From contig OW386286.2 of the NCBI GenBank assembly GCA_936432065.2, positions 118,991,902-119,055,901 on the forward strand: a stretch of 64,000 bases of DNA, read 5' to 3'. Of the stretch, positions 32,835 to 45,400 are shown piece after piece. Position numbers and translations under genes: made by a program. Origin of the DNA: Rutpela maculata. Its lineage: Eukaryota > Arthropoda > Insecta > Coleoptera > Cerambycidae. A model generated the notes under the pieces. That model was not told the origin of the DNA, did no database searches, and was given only the letters and a program-made list of their open reading frames with translations. The stretch's first letter is position 1; each line of letters begins with the position of its first letter.

Positions 32835-33240
32835 TGAATATTATTGTGGGTATCTTGAGTCATCGGTTTTATGTATACACTTCTTAGTTGCTTTTTAATC
32901 ATAATATATTCAAATCTTTTTGAATTTCTTCTCCGTGTGTATATTCCGCACTTTTCAATATTCACCAGTAAATTCACCGGTGGAGGGAACCCGAGGGGTC
33001 AGCCACTCTCAAAATTTTGTACAGGTATTCCGGGAATACCCTCTATTCCCGACTTATTCCACATATTCCCAAGAATTTTTAGTTATTCCCAAGTATTTCC
33101 GATAATTATTAGTTATTCCCAACTATTCCCAAGAATTCTAAGTTATTTCCAAGTATTCTCAGTTATTCCCAAATTTTTTCGAGTATTTCCAAACATTCCC
33201 AATTATTTCCTAAGTATTTCCTGTATTCCCAGATTTTAAT
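32835..33240. repeat. ATTCCCAAGT-type minisatellite with flanking repeat
   Basis: From about 33010 to 33235 degenerate ten-base units (attcccaagt, attcccaact, attttcgagt) follow each other. The preceding 32835-32960 matches 50222-50350 in direct orientation, while cccgaggggtcagccact (32990) and the minisatellite match 49555-49796 in inverted orientation. The 122-codon frame across it (FPRIFSYSQVF...) is a repeat translation, not a gene. Confidence 0.75.
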
Positions 33241-34537
33241 ATACCACTTTTAAATGTTCTGTATTAATTAAATGGTGCACTAAACTTTTTTAACCTAACC
33301 GTACCCAACAGAAAGGTATTCGACAATAAAAACAGAGATAAAAACAATTGTGTGCGAGTACAGTCTGAAATTTCTTGGAAATTTCACTTCTCATGGCTGG
33401 CTGGCTGTGAGCACCCTTAGGTACCTATAACTTTTTTTCTGATTTCAACCAAATTTCACTCAAGCATAGAACAAATTAGGATCTACTTATAGTCCAAAAA
33501 TGTTCGCCTCCTACAAATGCAAATCCCCTGCGGTACCAAAATAAACGAAAAAAAATCAATAAACCGTATTAGGATTAGGCATTTGTTTAACGGAAAATTT
33601 TATTAATAAAAGTTATTCAGAATTTTCTAAAATGTCATGAAAATAAAAAAATTGAAAACTTTTAAATTTAAAAAATTTAACACTGAAAAACAATAAGAAA
33701 AAAATCTACCCATTATTTGACAACTGCCTAACAGCTTGGGTTTAATTTCTAACAAAATTGTCATAGCGCAATTTTCTAAACAAAAAAAAAATAAAATTAT
33801 ATTTTTGGACTTGCACACTATTTTAAACAAAATTTCAATATTTTTGATTAAATTTTGGAGAACAACTTTCATTAACAAAATTTTTCGATAGAAGAAAATC
33901 CCTTATTTTTTCTGCTTATTTCGACACCGTGGCTTTGCACCTGTAGGAGGCGAATGTGTTTTTGGCAATAAGTAGTAGATCCTAATTTGGTTCAAATCGG
34001 AAAAAAAAATTTTAAAAAGTTATAAGAGTGCTCCCTCCCATTTTAATTAGGTCGCTCAGTATACAGCCCGAGATGCATACATTATTCCTTGTGTTTTTTC
34101 GACTGCCGCTCGAATAACGATAAAATGTGCCTTTATTTTTGTTAAACGTATAGGTAAAATAATTGTACGATATACAGAGTGTTCCATATTTTATGAGAAA
34201 GTAAAATATACCATCTAAATTTTTGTTACGGGATGGTCCACATATCATCAATTTTTTGATACCATTATTCTCGCCATTATTATTAACTGATTAGTAAATT
34301 GAAATGTTTGAAGCAAGTTATAATTCATAGCCAGTGGGCGCACTTATAATTTTGAAAGTGCAATGAAGAGCTCAATATTTAAGATCACTTTTCGCACCTG
34401 CCTTTAAAAACTTCCTTTTAAAATGTTTTGTATTAAAAATAATTTGTATGCGTACTGTGCGTTGTTATAATCAATACAATCAATAAAATCAATATCGAGA
34501 TTAATACTAAGTAATTATTAAAATAAAAAATCTGTAA
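33241..34537. repeat. Inverted repeat pair within otherwise unrecognised sequence
   Basis: 33405-33525 (gagcaccctt, ttaggatctact, ttcgcctcctacaaatgca) is mirrored at 33930-34045 (gcacctgtaggaggcgaa, tagatcctaatttggttc, agagtgctccc). It may be a decayed MITE of about 640 bp. The remainder shows no gene. Confidence 0.6.
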
Positions 34538-37500
34538 CCCTGCCAAAAATTCCACATAGAAACTTATAAAAAAAAAGTGATGCGGTTTTATCGTTCCTAT
34601 AAGTTATATTAGTATTATACAGACAGGATTTTATCTGTTTTATTAAGTTTTAAATCGGTTATGAAACAGTAATTCCGAATGAGCTATTTGGAATTATCAT
34701 GTTGCCCTTTCATGAGTACTTATATGAAATATACATCAACAAATCTACAGTTTAGTGTCTGCAAATGCACCCTTGCCCTTATATCTGTAAACATATGGAA
34801 TTACAGATACAACTTTAAAGAGATTCTAAACTTTTCTATAAGTAATATCATAAGAGTTCCAGTCCGTCCTTTCTCCAGTATCTATCGTATGTAACACACC
34901 ATTTATCAACATGTTTTTATTGTAAATTTCAACATTGTTTTTTATTAGTATTAATGTGGATATACATGTCAACAAATGTACAGTTTCAATTGTATATTTT
35001 ACAGATGTATTTTTATTGTAAACTTCCATTTTGCTTTTTTATTAGTATTAATTTGGATATGCATGCCGACAAATGTACAGTTTAAATTGCATATTTCAAA
35101 TAGAAATACTAATATTGTGGTAAACACAAAATTCTGCAAAATTTTTATTTCCTCGGGTGTTCTTGTTCTAGCCTAGAAGCAATGAATGAGTTAGCAGTGA
35201 AAGAGACTGCTTTGTTTTTAATTTAACAAACACACTTCAGTTCCTTAGGTCACATTAGATTAGATATGAATTAGCTACACGTATACAGCTCCCTCTACTG
35301 GAGCCTGGAGTAAAGTTGCTTCTGAAATTTCTATCAGTTTCTACCAGAATGGAGCAGCAAACATTTACTTATACCACATCAATGAGAATTTATGAGAACA
35401 GTATCTAAGGTAAAAAGTGCGGCTTTCCGTGGTTAAATGGCAAGTGTTTCTATAAGAAACAAGCTGCATTAGGTTAGGACAGTTTTGACTTGCAATTGAA
35501 GATTACTAATTATAATGTTTGAATAGGGATTTATGAGATCAGTTTCTATGAGTATTAATGTTTTTTTTCAGTAATATATTAAATGTGTTTTCATTTGTTT
35601 GAATGGGTAAAAAGAAAGGTCAGTTTTCAACTGGAATTACAAATACAAGTTTAATCACTTTGAATGGGGTTATATGCGATTAATTTCTAAAAGTATTTAT
35701 GCTGTTTTCCGAATATAATTGTGATGAGGTTTAATCAGTAACAAATTGTTCACTACTTGTTATGATATGGTCGGAAATTCCAAGTACACGTTTAGTATTC
35801 CTTCAAAAGGATTGATGAGAGCAGTTTCTACGAGTATCTATTTGTTGTTCCTCTAGTAAATTATATAAGTCTTTACATTTACTTAGACTATCTCAATGAG
35901 AATTTATGAGAACAGTATCTAATGTAAAACGTACGGCTTTCCGTGGTTAAATGGCAAGTGTTTCTATAAGAAACGAGCTGCATTAGGTTGGAACAGTTTT
36001 GATTTGCAATTGAAGATTACAAATTATAATGTTTGAATAGGGATTTATGAGATCAGTTTCTATGAGTATTAATGTTTTTTTTCAGTAATATATTAAATGC
36101 GTTTTCATATGTTTGAATGGGTAAAAAGAAAGGTCAGTTTTCAACTGAAATTACAAATACAAATTTAATCACTTCGAATGGGGTTATACGCGATCAATTT
36201 CTAACAGTATTTATGCTGTTTTCCGAATATAATTGTGATGAGGTTTGATCAGTAACAAATTGTTCACTACATGTTACGATATGGTCGGAAATTCCAGGTA
36301 CATATTTAGTATTACTTCGAAAGGATTGATGATAGCAGCTTCTACGAGTATGTATTTGTTGTAACAATAGTAAATTATGTAAGTCTTTATCAGTATGCAT
36401 TCGGATCTAATTTAAATATGAAAATTATATCAGAATAAAGCAACCAAATATTTTAAACAGTATCTATTTGTAAATCCAGACATTTACTTATACTATCTCA
36501 ATGAGAATTTATGAGGACAGTATCTAATGTAAAACGTGCGGCTTTCCGTGGTTAAATGGCAAGAGTTTCTATATGAAACGAGCTGCATTTGGTTAGAACA
36601 GTTTTGATTTGCAATTGAAGATTACAAATTATAATGTTTGAATAGGGATTTATGAGATCAGTTTCTATGAGTATTAATGTTTTTTTTTTCAGTAATATAT
36701 TAAATGGGTTTTCATTTGTTTGAATGGGTAAAAAGAAAGGTCAGTTTTCAACTGCAATTACAAATACAAGTTTAACCACTTCGAATGGGATTATATGCGA
36801 TCAATTTCTAACAGTATTTATGCTGTTTTCCGAATATAATTGTGATGAGGTTTGATCAGTAACAAATTGTTCACTACATGTTACGTGTGGAAATTCCAGG
36901 TACATATTTAGTATTACTTCGAAAGGATTGATGATAGCAGTTTCTACGAGTATGTATTTGTTGTGCCGATAGTAAATTATATAAGTCTTAATCAGTATGC
37001 ATTCGGATCTAATTTAAATATGAAAATTATATCAGAATAAAGCAACTAAATATTTTAAATAGTATCTATATGTAAATCCAGACATTTACTTATACTATCT
37101 CAATGAGAATTTATGAGAACAGTATCTAATGTAAAACGTGCGGCTTTCCGTGGTTAAATGGCAAGAGTTTCTATAAGAAACGGGCTACATTAGGTTAGAA
37201 CAGTTTTGATTTGCAATTGAAGATTACAAATTATAATGTTTGAATAGGGATTTATGAGATCAGTTTCTATGAGTATTAATGTTTTTTTTTCAGTAATAAG
37301 TATATTAAATGTGTTTTCATTTGTTTGAATGGGTAAAAAAGAAAGGTCAGTTTCCAACTGCAATTACAAATACAAGTTTAATCACTTCGAATGGGGTTAT
37401 ATGCGATCAGTTTCTAACAGTATTTATGCTGTTTTCCGAATATAATTGTGATGAGGTTTGATCAGTAACAAATTGTTCACCACATGTTACGATATGGTCG

Positions 37501-40500
37501 GAAATTCCAGGTACATATTTAGTATTCCTTCGAAAGGATTGATGATAGCAGTTTCTATGAGTATGTATTTGTTGTTCCAATAGAAAATTTGTCTTTATCA
37601 GTATGCATTCGGATCTACTTTAAATACAAAAATTATATCAGAATGACACAACCAAATATTTTAAACAGTATCCACTTGTAAATCCAAACATTTAAAGATA
37701 TATTTTAATGAGAACCGATTAGAACAGTATCTAATGTAACGCGTGCGGCTTTCCGTGGCTAAATTTTAAAAGTATTTTTAATAAATACCTTTAACGGATT
37801 TGAACAGTTTTAATTTGCAATTCCAGATGAATAGTTTTAATTGTTAACTATGAGATCAGTGTCTTTGTGTAATGTTCATTTTCCAATAAAAACACATTTT
37901 ATTGAAAAAAAAACATTACACTGACCTCATAGATCCCTAACAATTAAAACTATTCATCTGGAAATGCAAAACTGTTCAAATCCGTTAAAGCTTATTTATT
38001 GCAAATAATTTTAAAATTTAGCCACGGAAAACCGCACACGTTACATTAGATACTGTTGTGATGGATTCTCATTATAATATTATCTTGGATTTACAGGTGG
38101 ACACTGTTTAAAATATTTGGGGTTTCATTCTGATATGATTTTTGTATTTAAATTAGATCCGAATGCATACTGATAAAGACTTATATAATTTACTGTAGGA
38201 ACAACAAATAAATACTCGTAGAAACTGCTCTCATTAATCCTCTTGAAGGAATACTAAATATGTACCTGGAATTTCCGACCATATCGTAACATGTAGTGAA
38301 CAATTTGTTACGGATCAAACCTCATCACAATTATATTCGGAAAACAGCATAAATACTGTTAGAAATTGATCGCATATAACCCCATTCGAAGTGATTAAAC
38401 TTATATTTGTAATTGCAGTTCAAAACTTCCTTTTTACCCATTCTAATAAATGAAAACACATTTAATATATTACTGAAAAAAAACATTAATACTCATAGAA
38501 ACTGATCTCATAAATCCCTATTTAAACATTATAATTTGTAATCTTCAATTGCAAATCAAAACTGTTCTAACCTAATGCAGCTCGTTTCTTATAGAAACAC
38601 TTGCCATTTAACCACGAAAAGCCGCACGTTTTACATTAGATACTGTTCTCATAAATTCTCATTGAGATAGTATAAGTAAATGTCTGGATTTACAAATAGA
38701 TACTGTTTAAAATATTTGGTTGCTTTATTCTGATATAATTTTCATATTTAAATTAGATCCGAATCTTTACTGATAAAGACTTATATAATTTACTAGAGGA
38801 ACAACAAATAGATACTCGTAGAAACTGCTCTCATCAATCCTCTTGAAGGAATACCAAATGTGTACTTGGAATTTCCGACCATATCATAACATGTAGTGAA
38901 CAATTTGTTACTGATTAAACCTCTTCACAATTATATCCGGAAAACAGCATAAATACTTTTAGAAATTGATCGCATATAACCCCATTCGAAGTGATTAAAC
39001 TTGTATTTGTAATTGCAGTTGAAAACTGACCTTTCTTTTTACCCATTCAAACAAATGAAAACACATTTAATATATTACTGAAAAAAAACATTAATACTCA
39101 TAGAAACTGATCTCATAAATCCCTATACAAACATTATAATTTTGAATCTTCAATTGCAAATCAAAACTGTTCTAACCTAATGCAGCTCGTTTCTTATAGA
39201 AACTCTTGCCATTTAACCACGGAAAGCCGCACGTTTTACATTAGATACTGTTCTCATAAATTCTCATTGAGATAGTATATGTAAATGTTTGGATTTACAA
39301 ATAGATACTGTTTAAAATATTTGGTTGCTTTATTCTGATATAATTTTCATATTTAAATTAAATCCGAATCTGTACTGATAAAGACTTATATAATTTACTA
39401 TAGGAACAACAAATAGATACTCGTAGAAACTGCTCTCATCAATCCTCTTGAAGGAATACCAAATGTGTACTTGGAATTTCCGACCATATCATAACATGTA
39501 GTGAACAATTTGTTACTGATTAAACCTCTTCACAATTATATCCGGAAAACAGCATAAATACTTTTAGAAATTGATCGCATATAACCCCATTCGAAGTGAT
39601 TAAACTTGTATTTGTAATTGCAGTTGAAAACTGACCTTTCTTTTTACCCATTCAAACAAATGAAAACACATTTAATATATTACTGAAAAAAAACATTAAT
39701 ACTCATAGAAACTGATCTCATAAATCCCTATTCAAACATTATAATTTTTAAATCTTCAATTGCAAATCAAAACTGTTCTAACCTAATGCAGCTCGTTTCT
39801 TATAGAAACTCTTGCCATTTAACCACGGAAAGCCGCACGTTTTACATTAGATACTGTTCTCATAAATTCTCATTGAGATAGTATAAGTAAATGTTTGGAT
39901 TTACAAATAGATACTGTTTAAAATATTTGGTTGCTTTATTCTGATATAATTTTCAAATTTAAATTAAATCCGAATCTGTACTAATAAAGACTTATATAAT
40001 TTACTATAGGAACAACAAATAGATACTCGTAGAAACTGCTCTCATCAATCCTCTTGAAGGAATACTAAATGTGTACTTGGAATTTCCGACCATATCATAA
40101 CAAGTAGTTAACAATTTGTTACTGATTAAACCTCATCATAACTATATTCGGAAAACAGCATAAATACTTTTAGAAATTGATCGCATATAATCCCATTCGA
40201 AGCGATTAAACTTGTATTTGTAATTGCAGTTGAAAACTGACCTTTCTTTTTACCCATTCAAACAAATGAAAACACATTTAATATATTACTGAAAAAAAAC
40301 ATTAATACTCATAGAAACTGATCTCATAAATCCCTATTCAAACATTATAATTGGTAATCTTCAATTGCAAATCCAAACTGTTCTAACCTAATGCAGCTCG
40401 TTTCTTAAAGAAACACTTGTCTTTTAATCACGGAAAGCCGCACGAATTACATTAGAGACTGTGCTCATAAATTCTCATTGATATGGTATAAGTAAATGTT

Positions 40501-40682
40501 TGGATTAACAAATGGATATGGCTTGACTCATTTTGCTGGTCAATGCGGATATAAACTGATAAAAATTTCAACAGCAACTTTACCTAACTCTTATAGAAAC
40601 TTATTGACCATATAGGTTCTCATAGATACTTATTAATTTTTGATAATTTTCAATACGGATTGATGAGATTTTTTTGACAGGG
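34538..40682. mobile_element. Palindromic tandem-unit element P, copy 1 (6145 bp)
   Basis: It starts ccctgccaaaaatt and ends with the inverted form (gatttttttgacaggg); copy 2 at 42500-49256 begins and ends at the same bases with different flanks, so boundaries are firm. After a 0.8 kb asymmetric left segment, the rest is a palindrome centred near 37885: the left arm has four units of about 600 bp (landmark gaatagggatttatgagatc at 35521, 36035, 36640, 37242) plus a degenerate one, and the right arm has four inverted units (38515, 39121, 39725, 40331) plus a degenerate one. Each unit has several words of the form cagtttctatgagtatt. Flanks share only AA. No transposase; frames inside are short and duplicated with the repeats. 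It resembles foldback transposons with internally repetitive ends. Confidence 0.85.
34910..35100. repeat. Two tandem units of about 120 bp in element P copy 1
   Basis: tgtttttattgtaaatttca, then ttattagtattaatgtgga and acaaatgtacagttt, recur once about 120 bp later. The same pair is at 42875-43065 in copy 2. Confidence 0.8.
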
Positions 40683-42013
40683 AATCTACACTAGTAAAAA
40701 TGTACACTTGTGCAAAAGAGAGCATCATTTTGAACACTTATTAAATCTATGACTACTTTTTTTCGCGCTTGAAACCGTCGAAAAAAGTAGTCACTATGAG
40801 ATATTGGCATGTAGGTATAATTAATTGCCGAAACTTTTTAAATAAAAATATATAGGGTGTTCCATTTGAAAAAACTGAGTTATGACAGTTTAAATACCTA
40901 GTAAAAGTTTTGAATCAACATGGAGAACACCCTGTATATTTGGGTTCTGAGAATCCTGGAAATTAGTACATGGTGAGAATATTCAAAATGCAGGTTTTTC
41001 TCTTGACAGCTGCAAACGTATTTTTTTCGGAAAAAATGGAAAAGTAACAATGCTGCAGTGTAAATTCAAAAATAATATATTTCTGGATAGAGAAGTAAGA
41101 GTCAAATACGAATATATATAAAGAAATATTGGGTGTTCTACTCGGTGTTCTATTTAAAAAATCCTAGTATTAGTTTGCCACTACTCTGTGAAACACCCTG
41201 TAGATTTTAATATCATTTTAGAATATGCAACACTTCTCAAACAATTTTTATTATATAGGCAAATAGGTAATCACATCATCAAATAAAGAAAATATATTTT
41301 CTATTAATTGTTGATATATGAAGGAGAATCTTATATTTGACCTTTTTAGGGAATAAACGGGAGTGGTAGAGGGAAACTGATCCGATAGAAAAATTTTGTG
41401 TGTTCAAAGTTGGCTTCAGAGCATCAAGATACTTCAGAAGAGTTAGATGAGAACCTTAGGACAAGCCTTCTTTTTTTGTAAATCTGTGTTATTTTTCTAT
41501 TGGATGACCACCCTGTATATTATTTCTTGCTGGCAATTGCTACAACTACATTATAAATATTACTTGCCTCCGTCACGTCGTTTTTTAATCATTTCTTTAG
41601 AGTGACCATCGTGTATATATTTTCACTAAAAGTTTATCAGAGGTTTCCTCTTCGGTAATATTGCCAACTACTTTCAAAATATTTTCCACCATCTTTTGTT
41701 AATTAATTATTACTAATATTATTAATTTTTCTAAAAGTATTGCAGATATCTTCCGTGACAATTGTGTTAACTACATGCAAAATATTTTTGTCCTCCATCA
41801 AATTTTTTTCATTATTTATTTTTTTAGGTTTCCACCCTGTATATTTTTCATTAATAGTGAGGAAGAAATGGGATATTTTTTCCTAGATAATAGTCTACTG
41901 CCCACCAAATATTTTCTCCGTCAAATAGTTTTATAGATATAGCGCCAACAGACAGATAGATATCAGACAGACAATACATTACTTTAAACAAAATTGGTAT
42001 CGTGAAAAAAGAT
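40683..42013. repeat. Spacer with scattered CCCTGTATATT words and a hairpin
   Basis: gactactttttttcgcgc and its inverse ggaaaaaagtagtc-like text form a hairpin at 40750-40793. The words agggtgttcca, aacaccctgtatattt, accctgtagatttt, accaccctgtatatt and ccaccctgtatattttt occur about every 70-300 bp from 40855 to 41850 in both orientations, suggesting several decayed elements with CAGGGTG-type ends. No gene. Confidence 0.55.
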
Positions 42014-42021
42014 ATAGTGCG

Positions 42022-42274
42022 CAGTGGCGCCGCTAGCCTTTTGAAATGAGTGGGCGGATGCCGGTAAAGGGCGGGCGGTACAGCGATAGACGAAGTTAGC
42101 AAAAAAACAAAGTGTACATTTATCATTTATATTATTATTATCCTGCATCGCCAGCGTAGAGATGTGTCGTGATGCCTCAAGTCGGCGGCGGCGGCGCAGG
42201 GTGGGCAGCGACCGGCGCTTGGATTTGCAGGGTGGGCTCCTGCCCACCCCAGCACCCCCCTAGCGCCGCCACTG
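42022..42274. mobile_element. hAT-type MITE, 253 bp, GC-rich
   Basis: The ends are cagtggcgccgctag and, inward from the right, cagtggcggcgctag. It is flanked by 8-bp atagtgcg (42014-42021) and atggtgcg (42275-42282), 7 of 8 matching. It is far more GC-rich than its surroundings. No coding capacity; two minus-strand frames over it are artefacts. Confidence 0.88.
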
Positions 42275-42282
42275 ATGGTGCG

Positions 42283-42499
42283 CCCAGTTAATAGGTTTAT
42301 TTAATATTTCGTAGAAATTTAAAGCAATTATTTTTAATGTAAATTGATGTATATCTTAAAAATTATACACCAATATAAAGGACACTTAATCTAATACAGG
42401 TCCTTAAGCCTTTCGATTATTATTGAACCAGAGCTTCAAGAGTGTTACAATACACGAAGTAGCGATTTCTATAGTTTTCTTGCCATATATTTACACCAT
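42283..42499. other. Short spacer before element P copy 2
   Basis: AT-rich, no features recognised. Confidence 0.4.
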
Positions 42500-45400
42500 C
42501 CCTGCCAAAAATTCCACATAGAAACTTATAAAAAAAAAGTGATGCGGTTTTAGGAGGGGACCTATAAGTTATATTAGTATTATACAGACAGGATTTTATC
42601 TGTTTTATTAAGTTTTAAATCGGTTATGAAACAGTAATTCCGAATGAGCTATTTGGAATTATCATGTTGCCCTTTCATGAGTACTTATATGAAATATACA
42701 TCAACAAATCTACAGTTTAGTATCTGCAAATGCACCCTTGCCCTTATATCTGTAAACATATGGAATTACAGATACAACTTTAAAGAGATTCTAAACTTTT
42801 CTATAAGTAATATCATAAGAGTTCCAGTCCGTCCTTTCTCCAGTATCTATCGTATGTAACACACCATTTATCAACATGTTTTTATTGTAAATTTCAACAT
42901 TGTTTTTTATTAGTATTAATGTGGATATACATGTCAACAAATGTACAGTTTCAATTGTATATTTTACAGATGTATTTTTATTGTAAACTTCCATTTTGCT
43001 TTTTTATTAGTATTAATTTGGATATGCATGCCGACAAATGTACAGTTTAAATTGCATATTTCAAATAGAAATACTAATATTGTGGTAAACACAAAATTCT
43101 GCAAAGTCCTTATTTCCTCGGGTGTTCTTGTTCTAGTCTAGAAGCAATGAGTGAGTTAGCAGTGAAAGAGACTGCTTTGTTTTTAATTTAACAAACACAC
43201 TTCAGTTCCTTAGGTCACATTAGATTAGATATGAATTAGCTACACGTATACAGCTCCCTCTACTGGAGCCTGGAGTAAAGTTGCTGCTGAAATTTCTATC
43301 AGTTTCTACCAGAATGGAGCAGCAAACATTTACTTATACCACATCAATGAGAATTTATGAGAACAGTATCTAAGGTAAAACGTGCGGCTTTCCGTGGTTA
43401 AATGGCAAGTGTTTCTATAAGAAACGAGCTGCATTAGGTTGACTTGCAATTGAAGATTACTAATTATAATGTTTGAATAGGGATTTATGAGATCAGTTTC
43501 TATGAGTATTAATGTTTTTTTTCAGTAATATATTAAATGTCTTTTCATTTGTTTGAATGGGTAAAAAGAAAGGTCAGTTTTCAACTGCAATTACAAATAC
43601 AAGTTTAATCACTTTGAATGGGGTTATATGCGATTAATTTCTAAAAGTATTTATGCTGTTTTCCGGATATAATTGTGATGAGGTTTAATCAGTAACAAAT
43701 TGTTCACTACTTGTTATGATATGGTCGGAAATTCCAAGTACACATTTAGTATTCCTTCAAAAGGATTGATGAGAGCAGTTTCTACGAGTATCTATTTGTT
43801 GTTCCTCTAGTAAATTATATAAGTCTTTACATTTACTTATACTATCTCAATGAGAATTTATGAGAACAGTATCTAATGTAAAACGTACGGCTTTCCGTGG
43901 TTAAATGGCAAGTGTTTCTATAAGAAACGAGCTGCATTAGGTTAGAACAGTTTTGATTTGCAATTAAAGATTACAAATTATAATGTTTGAATAGGGATTT
44001 ATGAGATCAGTTTCTATGAGTATTAATGTTTTTTTTTTCAGTAATATATTAAATGTGTTTTCATATGTTTGAATGGGTAAAAAGAAAGGTCAGTTTTCAA
44101 CTGAAATTACAAATATAAATTTAATCACTTCGAATGGGGTTATATGCGATCGATTCCTAACAGTATTTATACTGTTTTCCGAATATAATTGTGATGAGGT
44201 TTGATCAGTAACAAATTGTTCACTACATGTTACGATATGGTCGGAAATTCCAGGTACATATTTAGTATTACTTCGAAAGGATTGATGATAGCAGCTTCTA
44301 CGAGTATGTATTTGTTGTACCAATAGTAAATTATATAAGTCTTTATCAGTATGCATTCGGATCTAATTTAAATATGAAAATTATATCAGAATAAAGCAAC
44401 CAAATATTTTAAACAGTATCTATTTGTAAATCCAGACATTTACTTATACTATCTCAATGAGAATTTATGAGGACAGTATCTAATGTAAAACGTGCGGCTT
44501 TCCGTGGTTAAATGGCAAGAGTTTCTATATGAAACGAGCTGCATTTGGTTAGAACAGTTTTGATTTGCAATTGAAGATTACAAATTATAATGTATGAATA
44601 GGGATTTATGAGATCAGTTTCTATGAGTATTAATGTTTTTTTTTCAGTAATATATTAAATGGGTTTTCATTTGTTTGAATGGGTAAAAAGAAAGGTCAGT
44701 TTTCAACTGCAATTACAAATACAAGTTTAACCACTTCGAATGGGATTATATGCGATCAATTTCTAACAGTATTTATGCTGTTTTCCGAATATAATTGTGA
44801 TGAGGTTTGATCAGTAACAAATTGTTCACTACATGTTACGTGTGGAAATTCCAGGTACATATTTAGCATTACTTCGAAAGGATTGATGATAGCAGTTTCT
44901 ACGAGTATGTATTTGTTGTGCCAATAGTAAATTATATAAGTCTTAATCAGTATGCATTCGGATCTAATTTAAATATGAAAATTATATCAGAATAAAGCAA
45001 CTAAATATTTTAAATAGTATCTATATGTAAATCCAGACATTTACTTACCTATACTATCTCAATGAGAATTTATGAGAACAGTATCTAATGTAAAACGTGC
45101 GGCTTTCCGTGGTTAAATGGCAAGAGTTTCTATAAGAAACGAGCTGCATTAGGTTAGAACAGTTTTGATTTGCAATTGAAGATTACAAATTATAATGTTT
45201 GAATAGGGATTTATGAGATCAGTTTCTATGAGTATTAATGTTTTTTTTCAGTAATAAGTATATTAAATGTGTTTTCATTTGTTTGAATGGGTAAAAAGAA
45301 AGGTCAGTTTTCAACTGCAATTACAAATACAAGTTTAATCACTTCGAATGGGGTTATATGCGATCAGTTTCTAACAGTATTTATGCTGTTTTCCGAATAT

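Noticed and set aside
32871..33239. 122-codon frame with a hydrophobic start, resembling a secreted protein
   Set aside because: Most of it is the decamer minisatellite read as FPRIFSYSQ-like repeats; no conservation expected.
34679..35176. Frames of 66-71 codons in element P, seen again at 42644-43141
   Set aside because: They are conserved only because the whole element is duplicated; no domain and mutually overlapping on both strands.
42014..42260. GC-rich patch suggesting a CpG island or horizontally acquired segment
   Set aside because: It is fully explained by a 253-bp hAT MITE with 8-bp duplicates.
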